From NCBI GenBank assembly GCA_937890735.1, contig CALACZ010000061.1, positions 1-6,022 on the forward strand: a stretch of 6,022 bases of DNA. Reading direction: 5' to 3'. The translations under genes were made by a program, and so were the position numbers. Shown in pieces: positions 4,182 to 6,022 of the stretch. This DNA comes from an uncultured Bacillota bacterium (GTDB lineage: Bacteria > Bacillota > Clostridia > Oscillospirales > Oscillospiraceae). Each line of letters starts with the position of its first letter. Position 1 is the first letter of the stretch. Under the pieces are notes generated by a model, which saw only the letters and a list, made by a program, of their open reading frames with translations, had not been told where the DNA came from and did not search any database.

Positions 4182-6022
4182 ATGGATGAACGCAAGCAGG
4201 AAGTGCAGAGCGAAGTCTCCGTCGGCGATCAGATCAAGGTCCGCCGCGAAAAGCTGGCGCAGCTTCAGGCAGAGGGGCGCGATCCCTTCAAGCTGACAAA
4301 ATTCGTGGTAACGAGCAACGCCCAGACCATCCGCGACCACTTTGACGAGCTGGAAGGGCAGCCCGTCTCCATCGCGGGGCGCATGATGTCCAAGCGCGGC
4401 ATGGGCAAGGTCTCGTTCTGCGACATTCAGGACAAGACCGGTCGTATCCAGCTCTACGCCCGCAAGGACGAGATGGACGAGGCGGACTATGACCGCTTCA
4501 AAAAATACGACATCGGCGACATCGTCGGCATCGACGGCGAGGTGTTCCGCACCCAGCGCGGCGAAATGAGCGTCCGCGCCAAAAAGATCACACTGCTCAG
4601 CAAGTCCCTCCTGCCGCTGCCCGAAAAGTTCCACGGGCTGACCGATAAGGAAACGCGCTACCGTCAGCGCTATGTCGATCTGATCGTGAACCCGGAGGTC
4701 AAGCGCAACTTTATCATCCGCTCGCAGTTCATCAAGCACCTGCGGGATTATCTGGATAACATGGGCTATATCGAGGTCGAAACGCCGGTGCTCAACACCA
4801 TCGCCGGCGGCGCGGCAGCGCGCCCGTTTATCACGCACCACAACACGCTCGATATTGATATGTATATGCGCATCGCCACCGAGCTGCCGCTCAAGCGGCT
4901 GATCGTGGGCGGCATGGACCGCGTGTACGAGGTCGGGCGCATCTTCCGCAACGAGGGCATGGACCCCAAGCACAACCCAGAATTTACCACCGTGGAGCTG
5001 TATCAGGCGTATGCCGACTTCCACGATATGATGGACATCGCCGAGGGCGTTTATACGACCTTTGCGCAGAAGTATCTCGGCAGCTACGAGCTGGAGTGGA
5101 TGGGCGAGAAGATCGACCTGACACCCGGCTGGCGCAGACTGACGATGGTGGACGCTGTGAAGGAATACGTCGGCATCGACTTTGGCGCGATCACGGACGA
5201 CGCCGAGGCGGTCGCTGCGGCGAAGGAAAAGGGCGTAGAGCTGGCGGACGCCGCCGAAAAGACGTGGGGCAACGCCCTGTACGCCTGCTTTGACCAGAAG
5301 GTCGAGGAGCAGCTCGTCCAGCCGACGTTTATCACCATGTACCCGGTGGAGGTCAGCCCGCTGACCAAGCGCAGCCCCGCCGACCCGCGCCTCACGGAGC
5401 GGTTTGAGCTGTTCATCTGCCGCTGCGAGCTGGCGAACGCGTATTCTGAGCTGAACGACCCCATCGACCAGCGCGGTCGGTTTATGAAGCAGGTCGAGCA
5501 GCGCGAGCGCGGCGACGACGAGACGGAAATGCTCGACGAGGATTTCCTCACGGCGCTGGAATACGGCATGCCGCCCACGGGCGGTATGGGCATGGGCATC
5601 GACCGCGCGGTCATGCTCTTCACCGGCGCGGACTCCATCCGCGACGTCATCCTGTTCCCGACGATGAAGCCGCTCGACCTGCCGAAGAAAGAAAATACAA
5701 AGGTCGAAGCCGCTCCCGCAGCGCCCGCCAAGGAGGAAGTCATCGACTTTTCCAAGGTCGAGATCGAGCCGCTGTTTAAGGACTTTGTCGACTTCGAGAC
5801 GTTCTCCAAGTCCGACTTCCGCGCCGTGAAGGTCAAGGCGTGCGAAGCGGTCAAAAAGTCCAAAAAACTCCTGAAATTCGTGCTTGACGACGGAACTGGC
5901 GTCGATCGGATCATCCTTTCCGGCATTCACGAATACTACGAGCCGGAAGAACTCGTCGGCAAGACCTGCGTCGCCATCACGAATCTGCCGCCCAGACCCA
6001 TGATGGGCATCGACTCCTGCGG
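4182..6022 (+). CDS. lysS: Class II lysyl-tRNA synthetase fused to a C-terminal EMAPII/Trbp111-type tRNA-binding domain (3' end outside window)
   Basis: There are 613 complete codons with no stop. Residues about 60-140 form the N-terminal OB-fold anticodon-binding domain (VSIAGRMMSKRGMGKVSFCD). Residues about 155-498 are the class II catalytic core. Motif 1 is near 176-203. GGAAARPFITHHN spans 209-221. Motif 2 has FRNEGMD with Arg256 and Glu258, then HNPEFTTVE. ELNDP lies at 423-427. Motif 3 is GMGMGIDR with Arg475. The enzyme charges tRNA-Lys with lysine through a lysyl-adenylate. A normal LysRS would end near residue 498 (RDVILFPTMKP). Here an Ala/Pro/Lys linker (about 499-520) leads into a second OB-fold (about 521 onward) like the MetRS C-terminal domain: FSKSDFRAVKV (541-551), KSKKLLKFVLDD (559-570), ILSGIHEYYEPEELVGK (578-594) and NLPPRPMMGIDS (601-612). 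About 20-25 residues of this domain should lie beyond the window. Co-transcribed with greA from 3599-3627. The LysRS call is certain; the effect of the extra domain (higher tRNA affinity) is inferred. Confidence 0.95.
   Translation, partial: MDERKQEVQSEVSVGDQIKVRREKLAQLQAEGRDPFKLTKFVVTSNAQTIRDHFDELEGQPVSIAGRMMSKRGMGKVSFCDIQDKTGRIQLYARKDEMDEADYDRFKKYDIGDIVGIDGEVFRTQRGEMSVRAKKITLLSKSLLPLPEKFHGLTDKETRYRQRYVDLIVNPEVKRNFIIRSQFIKHLRDYLDNMGYIEVETPVLNTIAGGAAARPFITHHNTLDIDMYMRIATELPLKRLIVGGMDRVYEVGRIFRNEGMDPKHNPEFTTVELYQAYADFHDMMDIAEGVYTTFAQKYLGSYELEWMGEKIDLTPGWRRLTMVDAVKEYVGIDFGAITDDAEAVAAAKEKGVELADAAEKTWGNALYACFDQKVEEQLVQPTFITMYPVEVSPLTKRSPADPRLTERFELFICRCELANAYSELNDPIDQRGRFMKQVEQRERGDDETEMLDEDFLTALEYGMPPTGGMGMGIDRAVMLFTGADSIRDVILFPTMKPLDLPKKENTKVEAAPAAPAKEEVIDFSKVEIEPLFKDFVDFETFSKSDFRAVKVKACEAVKKSKKLLKFVLDDGTGVDRIILSGIHEYYEPEELVGKTCVAITNLPPRPMMGIDSC

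Noticed and set aside
3657..5930. Minus-strand open frame of 757 codons opposite greA-lysS
   Set aside because: It lies fully antisense to two unmistakable genes, has a biased His/Asp/Leu/Val-rich composition typical of reversed GC-rich codons, and shows no recognisable domain or ribosome binding site.

Overview
The window is an ordinary core-genome segment from what is most likely a GC-rich, low-oxygen Firmicute of class Clostridia (Oscillospiraceae/Ruminococcaceae-like). This is inferred from gene order, from the Clostridia-like LysRS and GreA sequences, from good AGGAGG-type ribosome binding sites, from a consensus sigma-A promoter, and from a base composition that looks close to 60% GC by eye with strong G/C preference at third codon positions. 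No mobile element, RNA gene, CRISPR array or integration scar was seen. All genes lie on the + strand and coding density is very high.

Region 1 (1-2395) is a cell-wall hydrolysis cluster. It holds the 3' end of ftsE (1-183), ftsX overlapping it by 14 bases (170-1057), and, 11 bases later, a secreted coiled-coil plus M23 peptidase (1069-2334). A strong rho-independent terminator (2358-2395) closes the unit. FtsE (ATPase) and FtsX (membrane protein) would form the ABC-type machine that uses cytoplasmic ATP to activate an extracellular, coiled-coil-bearing peptidoglycan hydrolase. The third gene has the expected shape of that partner, with an apparently intact catalytic site.

Region 2 (2396-3602) is a single S41 carboxyl-terminal processing protease gene (ctpA-like) starting at TTG. 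It sits between the upstream terminator and a promoter whose -35 box begins on its last bases, so its own source of transcription is not obvious.

Region 3 (3599-6022) is a transcription/translation unit. A perfect TTGACA-17-TATAAT promoter drives greA (3687-4160), followed 21 bases later by lysS (4182 to beyond the window end). The LysRS is the most unusual item. A complete class II LysRS (about residues 1-498) continues in frame through an Ala/Pro/Lys linker into a C-terminal EMAPII/Trbp111-type tRNA-binding domain, the kind usually found on MetRS. The domain is cut by the window end.

The only non-coding gaps are 2335-2414 (terminator, ribosome binding site) and 3603-3686 (promoter, leader), both under 100 bases. 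The long minus-strand open frames are shadows of GC-rich genes.
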